Shown here: in pieces, positions 13,275 to 15,274 of the stretch
Layout of the letters: each line of letters starts with the position of its first letter
Position numbering within the stretch: the first letter of the stretch is position 1
From: Chloroflexota bacterium
Lineage (GTDB): Bacteria; Chloroflexota; Anaerolineae; Anaerolineales; UBA4823
Assembly (NCBI GenBank): GCA_023395675.1
Contig: JAEWYL010000082.1
Coordinates: 1 to 15,274 of the forward strand
Direction of reading: 5' to 3'
DNA length: 15,274 bases
The notes under the pieces: model-generated
Told to the model about the DNA's origin: nothing
The model's database searches: none
The model's input: the letters and a program-made list of their open reading frames with translations, nothing else
Position numbers and translations under genes: made by a program

Positions 13275-14285
13275 ATGGCAGATACGATGAAGGTAGTCAT
13301 TCCGATGGCCGGCCTGGGGACCCGGCTGCGCCCGCATACCTGGAGCAAACCGAAACAACTGGTGAGTGTGGCGGGAAAAGCGGTGCTCGACCATGTCCTG
13401 GATACGCTGAACACGCTGCCGGACCCTGAAAATTACGAGCTGATCAATATTGTGGGCTATCTGGGCGACCAGATCCAGTGCCACATTGAAGAGAATTACC
13501 CGGAGCGCACCTCTCGCTTTGTGATCCAGGAGGACCCGCGCGGGCAGTCGCACGCGCTCTACCTGGCCCGCGAGTACATCCACGGGCCCACCCTGGTGGT
13601 TTTCGCCGATACGCTGATTAACCCGGACCTGTCTTTCCTGAATGAGGAGACCTCCGACGCCCTGGCCTGGGTGAAGGCGGTGGAAGACCCGCGCCGCTTT
13701 GGGGTCGCGGAAGTGGGGGAGGAGGGCTGGGTAAAGCGGCTGATCGAGAAGCCCCAGGAGATGCACAACAACCTGGCGGTGGTCGGATTTTATTATTTCC
13801 GCAAAGGCGAGGACCTGATCGCCGCGATCGAAGAGCAGATGCGCCGGAATCTGCAGCTTAAGGGGGAGTTTTTCCTGGCAGATGCGATTAACCTGATGCT
13901 GGAAGGCGGAATGAAGATGCGTACCTGCCCGGTGGACACCTGGCTGGACGCCGGCACCCCCGAGGCCCTGCTGGAGACCAACCGCTATCTCCTCACGCAC
14001 GAGGACGATAACAGCGCGCAGGTGCAGAGCAGCCCGGGGGTGGTGATCATCCCGCCGGTCTTTATCCATCCCACAGCCGAGATCAAATCCTCGATCATCG
14101 GCCCGTACGTCTCGCTGGGATGCGGCTGCAAAGTCGAGCACAGCATCATTGAGGATTCTATTCTGGAAGATGAAGCCCAGGTCAATGGGGTGATCCTGGA
14201 GAGCTCTCTCGTGGGCCGCCGAGCCGTGATCCGCCGCCGGGCGGGGATCGTGAACGCGGGTGACAATACCGAAGTGACCCTATAA
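13275..14285 (+). CDS. sugar-phosphate nucleotidyltransferase with C-terminal left-handed beta-helix
   Basis: The 336-aa product joins an N-terminal nucleotidyltransferase domain to a hexapeptide-repeat tail. Residues 10-29 carry the nucleotide-binding signature AGLGTRLRPHTWSKPKQL with Arg and Lys in the usual positions. VVFAD has the metal-binding Asp112, RLIEKP at 155-160 contacts sugar phosphate in relatives, and DTWLDAGTPEAL has the second metal Asp225. Residues about 255-336 alternate short hydrophobic repeats (IHPTAEIKSSIIGPYVSLG) typical of a beta-helix. Such enzymes make dTDP-glucose, UDP-glucose or UDP-GlcNAc from the sugar 1-phosphate in the cytoplasm; the motifs favour a glucose-1-phosphate thymidylyltransferase-like role but do not prove it. 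The ribosome site is weak (AAAGGGG 13254-13260), so the ATG at 13287 is a possible alternative. The next gene overlaps its stop region with its ribosome site. Confidence 0.88.
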   Translation: MADTMKVVIPMAGLGTRLRPHTWSKPKQLVSVAGKAVLDHVLDTLNTLPDPENYELINIVGYLGDQIQCHIEENYPERTSRFVIQEDPRGQSHALYLAREYIHGPTLVVFADTLINPDLSFLNEETSDALAWVKAVEDPRRFGVAEVGEEGWVKRLIEKPQEMHNNLAVVGFYYFRKGEDLIAAIEEQMRRNLQLKGEFFLADAINLMLEGGMKMRTCPVDTWLDAGTPEALLETNRYLLTHEDDNSAQVQSSPGVVIIPPVFIHPTAEIKSSIIGPYVSLGCGCKVEHSIIEDSILEDEAQVNGVILESSLVGRRAVIRRRAGIVNAGDNTEVTL

Positions 14286-14296
14286 GGAGACCAGAA

Positions 14297-15274
<978 letters not shown>

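Overview
The window is a high-G+C bacterial chromosome segment carrying mostly ordinary housekeeping genes, with one unusual accessory block in the middle. The mix points to Chloroflexota, probably an Anaerolineae-like lineage: a SpoVS homologue outside an obvious sporulation locus, a CHAT-domain protein with a membrane segment and a Pro/Thr-rich linker, secreted proteins with Pro/Ala/Ser/Thr linkers, and GatC/GatA. This placement is inferred from gene content only; there is no rRNA or other phylogenetic marker.

Layout. At 1-895 two short membrane-anchored proteins lie on the minus strand, overlap by 4 bases, and are visibly related to each other. The downstream one runs off the left edge through a proline-rich, poly-G/C tail. 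Next, also on the minus strand, is a class V PLP aminotransferase of the alanine/serine-glyoxylate type (1055-2197). A divergent intergenic region with a plausible promoter for each side leads to spoVS (2631-2891), which ends in a clean intrinsic terminator. Then come a lipoprotein esterase (3031-4059), gatC (4067-4354) and gatA (4370-5851) on the plus strand. gatC appears to have its own leaderless promoter inside the end of the esterase gene.

The accessory block spans 5892-8603. It holds a region with two direct-repeat copies 108 bp apart around a perfect 22-bp inverted repeat. This is followed by a 767-aa CHAT protease-like protein with one transmembrane segment and a C-terminal beta-rich domain, and then by a 33-bp tandem repeat that forms two hairpins with a compensatory base change. 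After it a good sigma70-type promoter drives an M3 oligoendopeptidase (8738-10459), which converges on a secreted S8 subtilase (10479-12740, minus).

The 534-bp region upstream of the subtilase contains a TATAAT box, a structured stretch of about 200 nt and a terminator-like hairpin with six Ts. It precedes a sugar-phosphate nucleotidyltransferase (13275-14285) and a class I aminotransferase with a TTG start (14297 to the right edge), which together look like one operon.

The features most worth a second look are the CHAT gene with its flanking repeats, the possible leader or small RNA before the nucleotidyltransferase, the leaderless gatC start, the duplicated membrane-protein pair and the doubled prodomain-like region of the subtilase.
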